Assembly: GCA_000768855.1 (NCBI GenBank)
Contig: JRAN01000004.1
Span: 1-52,959, forward strand
DNA length: 52,959 bases
Direction: 5' to 3'
Source of the DNA: Porphyromonadaceae bacterium COT-184 OH4590
GTDB taxonomy: Bacteria > Bacteroidota > Bacteroidia > Bacteroidales > Paludibacteraceae
Of the stretch, positions 43,928-52,955 are shown one piece after another. The translations under genes and the position numbers were made by a program. How positions within the stretch are numbered: the first letter of the stretch is position 1; each line of letters begins with the position of its first letter. The notes beneath the pieces are model-generated. The model had not been told where the DNA came from, searched no databases, and worked only from the letters and a program-made list of their open reading frames with translations.

Positions 43928-45142
43928 TTAAAGCTTATTCAATATATGTCCCAGTTTCTCTTTTTTGGTCTTGAGATAGGCTTTGTTGTACTCGTTGGCG
44001 ACGATTTCGATAGGCACTATCTCTGTTATCTCCAATCCGTGCGACTCTAAGCCGATACGTTTTACCGGGTTGTTGGTCATAAGACGCATCTTGCCTACGC
44101 CCAGACTGCGAAGTATCGAAGCGCCTACACCATAGTCGCGTTCGTCTGCCTTAAAACCAAGGTGCAGATTAGCATCTACTGTGTCCAAACCTTTGTCTTG
44201 CAGAGCATAAGCTTTTATTTTGTTGGTAAGTCCAATGCCACGACCCTCTTGATTCATATATATTACCAACCCTTTACCCGCTTTTTCGATTAGCTCCATA
44301 GCCTTGTGTAGTTGTTCGCCACAGTCGCAGCGGTTTGAGGCGAATATATCGCCTGTTACACACGACGAATGTACGCGTACAAGTATCGGTTCGTTGCCAT
44401 AGATATTACCTTTGGTAAGGGCAATATGCTCAAGCCCGTTGCTCTTTTGGCGGAAGACGATGATTTTGAAATTTCCGTAGGCAGTAGGCAGACTCGACTC
44501 GGCTACACGCTCCACAAGACTCTCCTCGTTGAGCCGGTAGGCGATAAGGTCTTTTATGGTTATTATTTTGATATTGAATTTTTTTGCCGTCTCTATCAGC
44601 TGAGGCATACGAGCCATAGTACCGTCTTCGTTCATTATCTCTATGAGTGCGGCAGCCGGATATAGCCCAGATAGGCGGGCGAGGTCGACAGCTGCCTCAG
44701 TGTGTCCAGCCCTACGCAATACGCCACGAGCACGAGCATATAGCGGATTGATATGTCCCGGACGACCAAAGGTCTGTGGTGTAGAGGTTGGGTCGGCTAA
44801 GGCACGAATGGTAGCTGCTCTGTCTTCGGCACTTACCCCTGTGGTACACCCCTCTATTTTATCTACTGTAACGGTAAAAGGAGTGCCGTGAATAGAGGTG
44901 TTGTCATAAACCTGTTTGGGCAACTCAAGTTCGTTGCAACGCTCCTCGGTGATAGGTACACAAAGTACACCGCGACCGTTGATAAGCATAAAATTGACAT
45001 CTTCGGGTGTAATTTTTTCGGCTGCTATAATAAAATCGCCTTCGTTTTCACGATCCTCATCATCGACTACGATGAGAAATTTACCCACTTTGAAGTCTTC
45101 GAGAGCTTCGGGTATAGTGTTGAGTTTAAATTGGTTATCCAT
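43928..45142 (-). CDS. ribBA: Bifunctional DHBP synthase/GTP cyclohydrolase II
   Basis: RibBA catalyses both entry steps of riboflavin synthesis. The N-terminal DHBP synthase half (about residues 1-203) has [12 protein letters not shown] and [12 protein letters not shown]. The C-terminal cyclohydrolase II half has the zinc cysteines in [19 protein letters not shown], and the catalytic region [12 protein letters not shown]. The 404-residue length is standard. A full promoter lies upstream with a leader of only about 30 bases, too short for an FMN riboswitch. No other rib genes are nearby. Confidence 0.96.
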   Translation of the reverse strand: MDNQFKLNTIPEALEDFKVGKFLIVVDDEDRENEGDFIIAAEKITPEDVNFMLINGRGVLCVPITEERCNELELPKQVYDNTSIHGTPFTVTVDKIEGCTTGVSAEDRAATIRALADPTSTPQTFGRPGHINPLYARARGVLRRAGHTEAAVDLARLSGLYPAAALIEIMNEDGTMARMPQLIETAKKFNIKIITIKDLIAYRLNEESLVERVAESSLPTAYGNFKIIVFRQKSNGLEHIALTKGNIYGNEPILVRVHSSCVTGDIFASNRCDCGEQLHKAMELIEKAGKGLVIYMNQEGRGIGLTNKIKAYALQDKGLDTVDANLHLGFKADERDYGVGASILRSLGVGKMRLMTNNPVKRIGLESHGLEITEIVPIEIVANEYNKAYLKTKKEKLGHILNKL

Positions 45143-45180
45143 TGTGTTGTGTTATGTGTATCTTTTGAAAAATAAATATA

Positions 45181-45212
45181 CAAAGTTAGGTTAAATAATA
45201 TAATTGAGCAAA
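45181..45212 (-). promoter_or_regulatory. ribBA promoter
   Basis: Leftward TTTG (45209-45212), 20 bases, TAACTTTG (45181-45188). It stands back to back with the tRNA-Arg promoter. Confidence 0.8.
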
Positions 45213-45227
45213 ATTAAAGAATAATAT

Positions 45228-45258
45228 TTTGCGGAACAAAAAAAATGTATTACCTTTG
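45228..45258 (+). promoter_or_regulatory. tRNA-Arg promoter
   Basis: TTTG (45228-45231), 19 bases, TACCTTTG (45251-45258). Confidence 0.85.
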
Positions 45259-45275
45259 CAGAACAGAAAAAATAT

Positions 45276-45349
45276 GGCTCATTAGCTCAACTGAATAGAG
45301 CATCTGACTACGGATCAGAAGGTTAGGGGTTTGAATCCCTTATGAGTCA
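45276..45349 (+). tRNA. tRNA-Arg(ACG) with unusual elbow
   Basis: A full cloverleaf: acceptor GGCTCAT/ATGAGTC, D arm GCTC/GAGC, anticodon arm TCTGA/TCAGA with loop CTACGGA giving ACG, T arm AGGGG/CCCTT. CCA is not encoded. The D loop reads AACTGAATA and the T loop TTTGAAT: position 19 is A (45294) and position 56 is T (45332), in place of the near-universal G19 and C56. The two changes keep a Watson-Crick pair. Confidence 0.93.
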
Positions 45350-45355
45350 CTGAGT

Positions 45356-45388
45356 GAGGTTTGCTACGGCAAGCCTCATTTTATTTTT
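45356..45388 (+). terminator. tRNA-Arg terminator overlapping the dnaG end
   Basis: The stem GAGGTTTGC / GCAAGCCTC (one G-U) with loop TACG, then ATTTTATTTTT. Its right arm and T tract cover the dnaG stop codon and last codons. Confidence 0.8.
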
Positions 45389-47454
45389 ACTATTACTCTG
45401 TTTTTCAGGTGCTCTTGGATAAGTTGGTAGCGTTGGTTTAGTACTGCCATAAACTCTTCAATTTGCTCATCACCTGAGTTTTGCATCTCCTTTAGGTATT
45501 TGGACAACTCGTTGTTGAGCAGCGCATTGACATACTCTATTATTATCTTGTCGAGCGAAAGTTTGTATTTCCGCATTGCCTCTTCCTCTTCGAGTCGCTT
45601 TTTATTCATCTCCTTATCCTTGCGAAGTTTGGCGAAGTTGTGCCATATCAGGCTATGCTCGTCGCCCTCGATAATGTCGGGTACCTCTATTTCGTCGGCT
45701 TTCTTGGCGTTGCTGTCTTTCTTGCCGACGATATATTTATCGGTCAAGAACTCGATTGCAAGGGCGCTTATATCGCTGTCATGATGATACTGAAAATAGT
45801 TTTCGACATTAAACCACTCTTTATTATTCAGTTGATAAAACTCTTCGAGTATCTGTGCGAAAACCTCATTTCTTAGCGATAAATTGCTGCTAATCAGTGA
45901 TTGATAGATATATTCACCCACATTAAGATAACCCTTTTCGTTGGTATCTTCCACCAAATGTTTTTGTCCGTCACGTATCACAAAGCGGATAAGTTCCTTT
46001 TCGTGCTTGTATAGAGCATCTCGTTTGGTAGTCCGTATAGGCGGAAGTGTTTCTATTGGTCTGATATTGTCTTGATACTCAGCGATTTGTTTAGCCTCAA
46101 TATTAGTGCCTCTATTAGCTTGTGCCTCTTGCCTTTTAAACTCATCTTCGCGACGCTTACGCAGTAGCTTGTTTATTTCGTTATAAACGATAGTCTCATC
46201 TATGTCGAGGCGAAAGGCACATTCTTTGGCGTAAGTGGCTCGTACTATTTGGTTTGGAATAATGGCTATCGACCGTATCACATCGCTTATCATAGCTGCC
46301 TTTTTGATAGGGTCGTTTTTGGCTTCATCTTTCAATAAATTGATTTTGAACTCGATAAAATCGACTTGATATTGTTCTATGTACTCTATAAAGTCCGACG
46401 CATTGTTTTTCTTGGCAAAACTGTCGGGGTCGTCGCCGTCGGGTAGCAACACCACTTTTATATTCATTCCGTTCTCAAGCAACATATCTATTCCGCGTAT
46501 CGAAGCCTTTATACCTGCAGCGTCGCCGTCGTAGATGACAGTGATATTTTGCGTAAAACGGTGTATCAGTTTTATCTGCCCTTCGGTAAGCGATGTCCCT
46601 GACGATGATACCACATTTTCGATACCTGCTTGGTGCATCGAAATAACGTCGGTGTAGCCCTCTACAAGGAAACAGCGATCTTGTTTTACTATCCTATTTT
46701 TGGCAAAAAATATTCCGTACAGTTCACTACTTTTGTTGTAAATCTCGCTTTCGGGTGAATTGACGTATTTTGCGAGTTTATCGTTTTTTACCAAAATTCT
46801 GCCCCCGAAGCCAATAACCTTGCCTGCAAGCGAATGGATTGGGAATATCACTCGTCCACGAAACCTGTCGACAAGTTCGCCACGGTCGTTCTTGTACGCA
46901 AGCCCCGTTTTGATGAGGTATTCGTCGGAGTAGCCGCGTTTGTGAGCCTCGTTGCACAGGTCGTTGTAGCTGTCTATAGAGTAGCCCAAGCCAAATTTTT
47001 TGATAATATCGTCCGAAAAACCGCGCTCGTAAAAATATGATTTGCCTACGGCTTTGCCTTCATCTTTTTCGAGATTTTTTGCGAAGTAGACAGATGCAAA
47101 CTCGCTGAGGTTTAGCATATTGTCGCGATCTGATAGGAGCGACTTCTCTTCGTCGCTAAGCTCTTTTTCGACTATTTCGATGTGGTATTTTTTTGCCAAA
47201 TAACGCAGTGCGTCAGGGTACGACAGATGTTCGTGCTGCATAATGAACCGCACCGCATTTCCTCCCTCGCCACAGCCGAAGCACTTAAATATACCCCTTG
47301 CCGGCGATACGTTGAACGACCCAGTCTTCTCATTATGAAACGGGCATAAGCCAACGAGATTTGCCCCACGCTTTTTGAGCGAGACAAAATCGCCTACCAC
47401 TTCCTCTATCTTGGCGGCATCGTGTATTCGGGCAATGGTCTGTGGGTCGATCAT
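45376..47454 (-). CDS. dnaG: DNA primase
   Basis: DnaG makes RNA primers at the fork. The 692-residue protein has the CHC2 zinc finger (LCPFHNEKTGSFNV...FKCFGCGEGG, about residues 37-65), the catalytic core with the TOPRIM motifs LVEGYTDVISMHQAGIENVVSSSGTSL and VIYDGDAAGIK...LLPDGDDPDSF, and a C-terminal DnaB-binding region. A TACTTTTG -7 box lies at 47571-47578 (leftward). Its last codons carry the terminator of the convergent tRNA-Arg gene. Confidence 0.97.
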   Translation of the reverse strand: MIDPQTIARIHDAAKIEEVVGDFVSLKKRGANLVGLCPFHNEKTGSFNVSPARGIFKCFGCGEGGNAVRFIMQHEHLSYPDALRYLAKKYHIEIVEKELSDEEKSLLSDRDNMLNLSEFASVYFAKNLEKDEGKAVGKSYFYERGFSDDIIKKFGLGYSIDSYNDLCNEAHKRGYSDEYLIKTGLAYKNDRGELVDRFRGRVIFPIHSLAGKVIGFGGRILVKNDKLAKYVNSPESEIYNKSSELYGIFFAKNRIVKQDRCFLVEGYTDVISMHQAGIENVVSSSGTSLTEGQIKLIHRFTQNITVIYDGDAAGIKASIRGIDMLLENGMNIKVVLLPDGDDPDSFAKKNNASDFIEYIEQYQVDFIEFKINLLKDEAKNDPIKKAAMISDVIRSIAIIPNQIVRATYAKECAFRLDIDETIVYNEINKLLRKRREDEFKRQEAQANRGTNIEAKQIAEYQDNIRPIETLPPIRTTKRDALYKHEKELIRFVIRDGQKHLVEDTNEKGYLNVGEYIYQSLISSNLSLRNEVFAQILEEFYQLNNKEWFNVENYFQYHHDSDISALAIEFLTDKYIVGKKDSNAKKADEIEVPDIIEGDEHSLIWHNFAKLRKDKEMNKKRLEEEEAMRKYKLSLDKIIIEYVNALLNNELSKYLKEMQNSGDEQIEEFMAVLNQRYQLIQEHLKNRVIVKIK

Positions 47455-47632
47455 TAGAGACTAGTTTGAACTTAATATAATCGGTAAAAAAATTTTTTTG
47501 CTATCAAATAATTGTAAATTGCTTAATAATAAGTATATTACGTAAAATAATAAACTAGTACAAAAGTAATAAAATCTTTTGTATTAATTTTTTTTGAGAA
47601 AATGATATTCTTTTTGCTCTTGTTGCGAACTA

Positions 47633-47665
47633 AAAAAATCGCCATATACATATGGCGATTTTTTT
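47633..47665. terminator. Terminator after rplS
   Basis: A 14-15 bp stem built on AAAAATCGCCATAT / ATATGGCGATTTTT with a very tight loop and T/A tracts on both sides. Confidence 0.85.
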
Positions 47666-47684
47666 AGTATTAAAAAGATTGTAA

Positions 47685-48032
47685 TTAAACTCTTTTTTCT
47701 TTGATACGTGCTTTTTTACCTGTTCTTTGACGAAGATAATAAAGTTTGGCACGACGTACTTTACCAACTTTATTTACAACAATGCTGCTGATAAAAGGAG
47801 AATCTATTGGGAAAATTCTTTCTACACCCACATTGTCAGACATTTTACGAACAGTAAAGCGTTTTTTGTTGCCGTGTCCGGCAATTTTGATAACTACTCC
47901 GCGATACAACTGCTCACGTTCTTTGTTACCCTCTTTAATCCTATAAGAGACAGTAATAGTATCTCCGCTTTTAAATTTAGGATGCTCTTGACCTGAGGCA
48001 AAAGCTTGTTCTGCAATTTTAATTAAATCCAT
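47685..48032 (-). CDS. rplS: 50S ribosomal protein L19
   Basis: L19 sits at the 30S-50S interface. The 115-residue length is standard. FKSGDTITVSYRIKEGNKEREQLYRGVVIKI and the C-terminal VGKVRRAKLYYLRQRTGKKARIKE block are typical. It has its own promoter and terminator, separate from rpsP-rimM-trmD with which it clusters in many bacteria. Confidence 0.97.
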   Translation of the reverse strand: MDLIKIAEQAFASGQEHPKFKSGDTITVSYRIKEGNKEREQLYRGVVIKIAGHGNKKRFTVRKMSDNVGVERIFPIDSPFISSIVVNKVGKVRRAKLYYLRQRTGKKARIKEKRV

Positions 48033-48115
48033 TGATATTTAGCTATTTATTATTTATATTGGTGCAACATTCATAGATAACTCTATTTCTATCAGCGGTT
48101 ACACAAAACGAACTG

Positions 48116-48145
48116 CAAAATTAATACTTTTTTTTGAACAACAAA
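48116..48145 (-). promoter_or_regulatory. rplS promoter
   Basis: Leftward TTTG (48142-48145), 18 bases, TAATTTTG (48116-48123). Confidence 0.65.
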
Positions 48146-48155
48146 ACCGAAAATT

Positions 48156-49199
48156 TTACTCTTTGCTCTCTTTTTCTTTTTTAGACTCTTTATTCTCTTT
48201 TAGGGCAAGCATTATTTTGTCTTCTATCTCTTTTGCCAATTCAGGATTGTCTTCGATTATTTTTTTAGATGCATCTCTCCCCTGAGCAAGCTTGCTGTCG
48301 CCATACGAAAACCACGAGCCGCTTTTTTTGACTATGCCAAAATCGACACCCAAATCAATAATTTCGCTGCTGCGAGATATGCCTTGCCCAAACATAATAT
48401 CAAACTCTGCTTTGCGGAATGGTGGTGCTACTTTGTTTTTTACTACCTTTACGCGTGTCTGGTTGCCGAGTTGAGTCTCGCCATCTTTTATAGCTCCGAT
48501 ACGACGAATATCGAGGCGAACCGAAGCATAAAATTTCAATGCATTCCCTCCGGTAGTAGTTTCGGGCGAGCCAAACATAACACCAATCTTTTCGCGAAGC
48601 TGGTTGATAAATATACAAGTGGTATTGGTGCGAGAAATCGAGGCTGTGAGTTTTCGCAATGCCTGCGACATAAGACGCGCCTGAAGCCCTACCTTGTTAT
48701 CGCCCATATCGCCTTCGAGCTCCGCTTTGGGAGTAAGTGCCGCCACAGAATCTATTACAAGGATATCCAAAGCAGACGAGCGAATAAGCTGATCAGCTAT
48801 TTCCAAAGCTTGTTCTCCCGAATCAGGCTGAGAAATAAGCAAATTATCCACATCGACACCAAGTTGTTTGGCATAAAATCTGTCGAATGCATGCTCGGCA
48901 TCGATGATAGCAGCAATACCTCCGGCTCTCTGTGCTTCGGCTATAGCGTGAATTGCAAGGGTAGTTTTACCACTCGACTCAGGTCCGTATATCTCGATAA
49001 TTCTACCACGAGGATACCCTCCAACGCCCAATGCCGCGTTTAGTCCGATAGATCCCGATGGAATAATGCTTACATCTTCTATATTGTTGTCGCCGAGCTT
49101 CATTATTGTACCTTTGCCATGGTCTTTTTCTATTTTATCCATAGCCAATTGCAATGCTTTGAGTTTGTCGGACGACGGAGTATTGTTTTGATTGCTCAT
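48156..49199 (-). CDS. recA: Recombinase RecA
   Basis: RecA drives strand exchange and the DNA-damage response. The 347-residue protein has the Walker [14 protein letters not shown], the Walker [15 protein letters not shown], and the [22 protein letters not shown] loop-2 region. A lysine/glutamate-rich tail ([11 protein letters not shown]) ends it. A TACCTTTG -7 box lies at 49247-49254 (leftward). No LexA-type operator is evident by eye in the short leader. Confidence 0.98.
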   Translation of the reverse strand: MSNQNNTPSSDKLKALQLAMDKIEKDHGKGTIMKLGDNNIEDVSIIPSGSIGLNAALGVGGYPRGRIIEIYGPESSGKTTLAIHAIAEAQRAGGIAAIIDAEHAFDRFYAKQLGVDVDNLLISQPDSGEQALEIADQLIRSSALDILVIDSVAALTPKAELEGDMGDNKVGLQARLMSQALRKLTASISRTNTTCIFINQLREKIGVMFGSPETTTGGNALKFYASVRLDIRRIGAIKDGETQLGNQTRVKVVKNKVAPPFRKAEFDIMFGQGISRSSEIIDLGVDFGIVKKSGSWFSYGDSKLAQGRDASKKIIEDNPELAKEIEDKIMLALKENKESKKEKESKE

Positions 49200-49271
49200 A
49201 TAATTTTATTGTTTTGTGTGATTTTTTTTTTAAAGATTTTATTCTGCAAAGGTATAATTTTATTTTTAAAC

Positions 49272-49299
49272 AAAAAAGAGCGTTGACAAACGCTCTTTT
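49272..49299 (-). terminator. Terminator after the C1 peptidase gene
   Basis: The stem AAAAAGAGCGTT / AACGCTCTTTT with loop GACA, then TTTTTTG leftward. Confidence 0.85.
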
Positions 49300-49305
49300 G
49301 TTCGA

Positions 49306-50487
49306 TTATTTTATGTTTAACTTTTTGAGTATATCTTTTGGTATCGCATTTTTGTGAACAATTATATTCATTGTTTTGTAAGCTACAAAAGCTTCAGAAG
49401 CATACCAATATCCTTTATATTTGCCGGCTTTGCCCCAAGAGTTTTTTACCATAAAGTATTTTTTTCCGTTTTGGTCTTTGGCTATTCCGTAAATCAACAT
49501 TCCATGATCGTCGGTGGTTTCCCAGTTGTCGTAAGCAATTTGACGCATTTCTTGAGTGATAGTCATTTCGGGCAATGGTCTGGCTGTTAGCTCCGAACGT
49601 TTGTCCGCTTTCGAAAGCCCTAACCAGCGAGCCATATCCGAGCCTGTAAGCTCTGCCCCTTTTTGAGCATCTGGCATAACGGCAATACCGTTGCGAGTGA
49701 ACCCGTCTTCGCTTACGTCGGAGCCCCAAGCTATAGTATATCCTGTGTTTACGGCATTGGTCATAACCTGCATGAGCTCAGCTATTGGCAAGTTGTATGA
49801 GCCGGCGTTACGCCAATTGTCTTGTATCTCCAATGAAAAAGTTTTGTAAAAAGGGTGGTGAGTATAGCTTGTAAGCGATATATAGTCGTCCATATTCAAT
49901 CCGAAACTATCGGCAAAAGAGCGAGGTGTATATTTTTTACCTTTGTATGTAAACTCTTTTGGTAGTTTACCGAGATATGTGTCGTAGATAGCGTCGAGTG
50001 GTTGTTTCCATAGAGCCGAAAGTTTCAGTGATTTGCTGTTGGCAATAACATCAACGTATGCTTTGGCTGCTGCGTCCAAGTCATTGTGGTTGGCTAAAGT
50101 ATCGCCATACATTACGCCGGCGGGCATCTCTGTGTCGGGTACTATACCATAATGTTTCCAGCAATAGAGCACATCGTAAAAGCTACCTCCTGGCGAAAAA
50201 CTGCTTTCGCCGTGTAAACGGACGAAATTGATAGCTCTGTCTCTCATAGTATGATGTACTACAAACATTTCGGAAAAATCGTGTTCGCCTTTGTTTAGAC
50301 GCAAAAGTTCTGCTTCGATGAAACCCAAAGCCGAGTACGACCAACAAGTAGATGAACGGTTTTGGTTTTTTACCGATGTTATTTTGTTCTCTTTGATAGT
50401 TGTAAAGACAAATCCTGTTGTGTCTTTTTGTGCAAAGCCTGTCAAATAGAAGGCAATAAAAAGGGATAAAATAGTTAATTTCTTCAT
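49306..50487 (-). CDS. Secreted C1 (papain-like) cysteine peptidase
   Basis: The 393-residue protein has an N-terminal signal peptide (about 1-19, ending GFAQ). The papain-type catalytic set follows: Gln and Cys48 in NQNRSSTCWSY, His in TTDDHGMLIYG and Asn in MVKNSWG. It resembles the bleomycin hydrolase/aminopeptidase C branch, which Bacteroidetes often secrete to the periplasm. The substrate is unknown. A TAACTTTG -7 box (50543-50550, leftward) overlaps the stop of the upstream DUF1573 gene. Confidence 0.9.
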   Translation of the reverse strand: MKKLTILSLFIAFYLTGFAQKDTTGFVFTTIKENKITSVKNQNRSSTCWSYSALGFIEAELLRLNKGEHDFSEMFVVHHTMRDRAINFVRLHGESSFSPGGSFYDVLYCWKHYGIVPDTEMPAGVMYGDTLANHNDLDAAAKAYVDVIANSKSLKLSALWKQPLDAIYDTYLGKLPKEFTYKGKKYTPRSFADSFGLNMDDYISLTSYTHHPFYKTFSLEIQDNWRNAGSYNLPIAELMQVMTNAVNTGYTIAWGSDVSEDGFTRNGIAVMPDAQKGAELTGSDMARWLGLSKADKRSELTARPLPEMTITQEMRQIAYDNWETTDDHGMLIYGIAKDQNGKKYFMVKNSWGKAGKYKGYWYASEAFVAYKTMNIIVHKNAIPKDILKKLNIK

Positions 50488-50547
50488 TATAAATATTTTA
50501 ATGGTTAAAAAATAAAATTTATAGACTGTGTCAATTGAGGCACAAAG

Positions 50548-51657
50548 TTAATATTTTTTATTTATAAAAATAGAGGAAGTACTCCAACCTTGTAAATATA
50601 CATCTAATATGGGATTTATGAAGTCGTTTGAGATGATACTGATGTATCGTTTTTCGTTTAAAATATTGATTTTGTCGGTCTCAATGGTCAACTCCAATAT
50701 GACGGATTGCCCCGAATTCAGAGTATTGTTTTTCAGTTTGGAATAGGTTGTATATACAGGTACTATAATATTGTGTATTTTTAAAGGTGAAGCACCTCTA
50801 TTTTCAATTTTTAGTTTTGTTTTGTACTGTTTGCCTGTCTCTATTCTGCCTAGATTAATATAGTCGGGAGTGACTCTTATTTCGGATTTGTTCTGAAAAT
50901 CGGCAACAGACACACTCGAAAAATCTTCTTTGATATTAGCTTTTATCGGGAATTTAATTTCGTTTTTTTTATTAATCTTCAAAAGTATGTTGCTCGTTAG
51001 CTTGCCCAAATACTTGGCTTTGCCCGAATTGTACTTTACTTTTATTTTTGCTGTTTTGTACGGTTCGATAGTATGTGTGCCTTCGACCGCAATGTCCATA
51101 AAATTAGGAACATCGGCAAAATCTAATCGAATCGGCTTTGACGAATAATTATATACCTCAAAATATTTGTTAGCCACAAATCCCTTTATTATGGCACCCA
51201 TATCCACTCCTTTTTCTCTAAAAGCCAAACCATCTTGTCGATAAACAAACTTGTCTTTGTTGTTTGTGGCAGGGGGTAGAATATTTCCCGTAAGTTTGAA
51301 TTCCAATGTGCGGTTGTCGGTACCGTTGCTGACTTTTACATAAATACTTTTGGCAAACTCACCGTAATTGCCTATGTGATTGTATTGTACGGTTATAGTT
51401 CCGGTTGCTCCGACAAGTACAGGGCGATGGCTATAGTAAATTATAGAACAGCCGTAAGTTTCCTCTATGTGATAGATATAAACAGGATTGGCAGATACAT
51501 TGACAAACGAAAAAACGGCAACAGCACGCTCTGAAGCGTCTATCGAACCAAATTCGTGAGTAGTTTCGTTGAAAACCAAATCAATCTTATCTTGTGCTAC
51601 TAATCCACAAGCAGAATAAAACCAAAATATAATTGCTAACTTTTTCACAATCCACAA
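50548..51657 (-). CDS. Large DUF1573 protein with repeated Ig-like domains
   Basis: The 369-residue protein has a signal peptide (about 1-21, CGLVAQ) and about three beta-sandwich units. The first (FNETTHEFGSIDASERAVAVFSFVNVSANPVYI) is a DUF1573 domain and the last (INLGRIETGKQYKTKLKIENRGASPLKI) is similar. DUF1573/ASPM-SPD-2-Hydin domains bind unknown partners in the periplasm or at the cell surface. It is unusually long for DUF1573 proteins. A shorter DUF1573 gene lies directly upstream. Confidence 0.8.
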   Translation of the reverse strand: MWIVKKLAIIFWFYSACGLVAQDKIDLVFNETTHEFGSIDASERAVAVFSFVNVSANPVYIYHIEETYGCSIIYYSHRPVLVGATGTITVQYNHIGNYGEFAKSIYVKVSNGTDNRTLEFKLTGNILPPATNNKDKFVYRQDGLAFREKGVDMGAIIKGFVANKYFEVYNYSSKPIRLDFADVPNFMDIAVEGTHTIEPYKTAKIKVKYNSGKAKYLGKLTSNILLKINKKNEIKFPIKANIKEDFSSVSVADFQNKSEIRVTPDYINLGRIETGKQYKTKLKIENRGASPLKIHNIIVPVYTTYSKLKNNTLNSGQSVILELTIETDKINILNEKRYISIISNDFINPILDVYLQGWSTSSIFINKKY

Positions 51658-51667
51658 AATCTTTTAT

Positions 51668-51699
51668 AAAAAATACTAACCGCAAAGTTAGTATTTTTT
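51668..51699 (-). terminator. Terminator after the small DUF1573 gene
   Basis: The stem AAAAAATACTAAC / GTTAGTATTTTTT with loop CGCAAA, U run leftward. A CAAAGTTA box (51683-51690) is embedded and may serve the next gene. Confidence 0.75.
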
Positions 51700-51715
51700 A
51701 TAGGTTTTGGAAGTG

Positions 51716-52258
51716 TCAAGTTGGTATAACTTTACTTTTTTTCCCTTTTTTGTTTGATTTCTGTTCGGACGATTTATTGTGGTTGCCTTTTTGAGAGTTA
51801 TCCTTCTGAGCATCTGTTTTTTTAGGCATATTTTCTTCTTTAGCTATATTTTGGGAACTTTTGGGAGTAACTCTTCCTTTAATGACGATTCTATCTACGC
51901 TGGTTTCGCCGGCAGCATTTTTGAATGTAATGGTAACATCTTTGTTGAAAGAGCCGGGACGTCCGTTGGTGTTATAAGCAACGGGTATTTCGCCCGAATC
52001 GCCCGGAGCAATTGGTTTGCCAAGGTCTATTCTTGGAGTGGTGCAACCGCATGAAGCTCTTGCATTTTCTATAAAAATGGGCGAATTGCCAACATTTGTA
52101 AATTTGAATATTGCGGTAAAAGTACCATAATTGCCACCGCCTTCGGCAATTACTCCGAAATCATAGACAGATTCGGCAAACTGAACTATTTTCTTCTCTT
52201 GAGCAAATGAAGATATGCCCAGAGATGCAGTAATGAATAATAAAAATAATTTCTTCAT
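51716..52258 (-). CDS. DUF1573 periplasmic protein with Lys-rich tail
   Basis: The 180-residue protein has a signal peptide (MKKLFLLFITASLGISSFAQ), one DUF1573 domain (VYDFGVIAEGGGNYGTFTAIFKFTNVGNSPIFI, then ASCGCTTP with its two cysteines) and a Lys/Ser/Asn-rich low-complexity tail from about residue 145. The start at 52258 was chosen for the signal peptide; the longer frame from 52324 runs over the -7 box (TACCTTTG leftward, 52322-52329). It is a single-gene unit with its own terminator. Confidence 0.88.
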   Translation of the reverse strand: MKKLFLLFITASLGISSFAQEKKIVQFAESVYDFGVIAEGGGNYGTFTAIFKFTNVGNSPIFIENARASCGCTTPRIDLGKPIAPGDSGEIPVAYNTNGRPGSFNKDVTITFKNAAGETSVDRIVIKGRVTPKSSQNIAKEENMPKKTDAQKDNSQKGNHNKSSEQKSNKKGKKSKVIPT

Positions 52259-52329
52259 GATTTCTAATATGTTTAAATTAATGTTTAATAAATTGTCGTT
52301 TTTTTTAGACTGAAAAATATACAAAGGTA

Positions 52330-52659
52330 AAAAATAATTTCGATAAAAAAATGATAAAATAATTAATATGTTCGAATTAAGTATTATAAAGCCTTTGTAT
52401 TTTTGCGGATTTGTCTGTCAAATATGTGCCTTTGCCGACCAATTTTTATTTTTTAGGCTCTTTGTGTAATTCTATTTGTGGTTTTTGTCGTAAAATTAAT
52501 TAATATCCGAAATATATAGTTTAATTGGTGTTTGAGGCAAATGTTAAGTTAAACTCGAATTACGCATTAGAAAAAATGTGGAATCCGGGTTAAAAATGGC
52601 AAATCAACATTTGTGAGAATAAAATTTTATATATATATTGTAGAAAAATTACAAAATAT
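52330..52659. other. AT-rich gap before tRNA-Phe
   Basis: No supported gene, repeat or strong structure between the DUF1573 promoter and the tRNA-Phe promoter. Confidence 0.5.
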
Positions 52660-52690
52660 TTTGTCGGTTCAAAAAAAAATATTACTTTCG
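52660..52690 (+). promoter_or_regulatory. tRNA-Phe promoter
   Basis: TTTG (52660-52663), 19 bases, TACTTTCG (52683-52690), one mismatch to the -7 consensus. Confidence 0.65.
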
Positions 52691-52714
52691 CATTCCAATT
52701 GGAAAATATAGATT

Positions 52715-52787
<73 letters not shown>

Positions 52788-52788
52788 C

Positions 52789-52826
52789 AAAAGAGGTTGT
52801 ATTTTACAACTTCTTTTCTTTTTTAT
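52789..52826 (+). terminator. tRNA-Phe terminator
   Basis: The stem AAAAGAGGTTGTA / TACAACTTCTTTT (one G-U) followed by CTTTTTT. Confidence 0.8.
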
Positions 52827-52924
52827 CTATATTGATCATAAAAGAAAGAGCTTAATACAAATAAATAGTTGTCCCTTAAAAACCATCGATCATCTGATAT
52901 TTAGTAAATTAATCTGCAAAACCC

Positions 52925-52955
52925 TTTGATAAATCTGCAAGTTTTCTTACCTTTG
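52925..52955 (+). promoter_or_regulatory. Promoter at the window's right edge
   Basis: TTTG (52925-52928), 19 bases, TACCTTTG (52948-52955). The gene it drives lies beyond the window. Confidence 0.75.

Noticed and set aside
45143-45180. FMN riboswitch in front of ribBA
   Set aside because: The leader predicted from the promoter is only about 30 bases, far too short for the aptamer.
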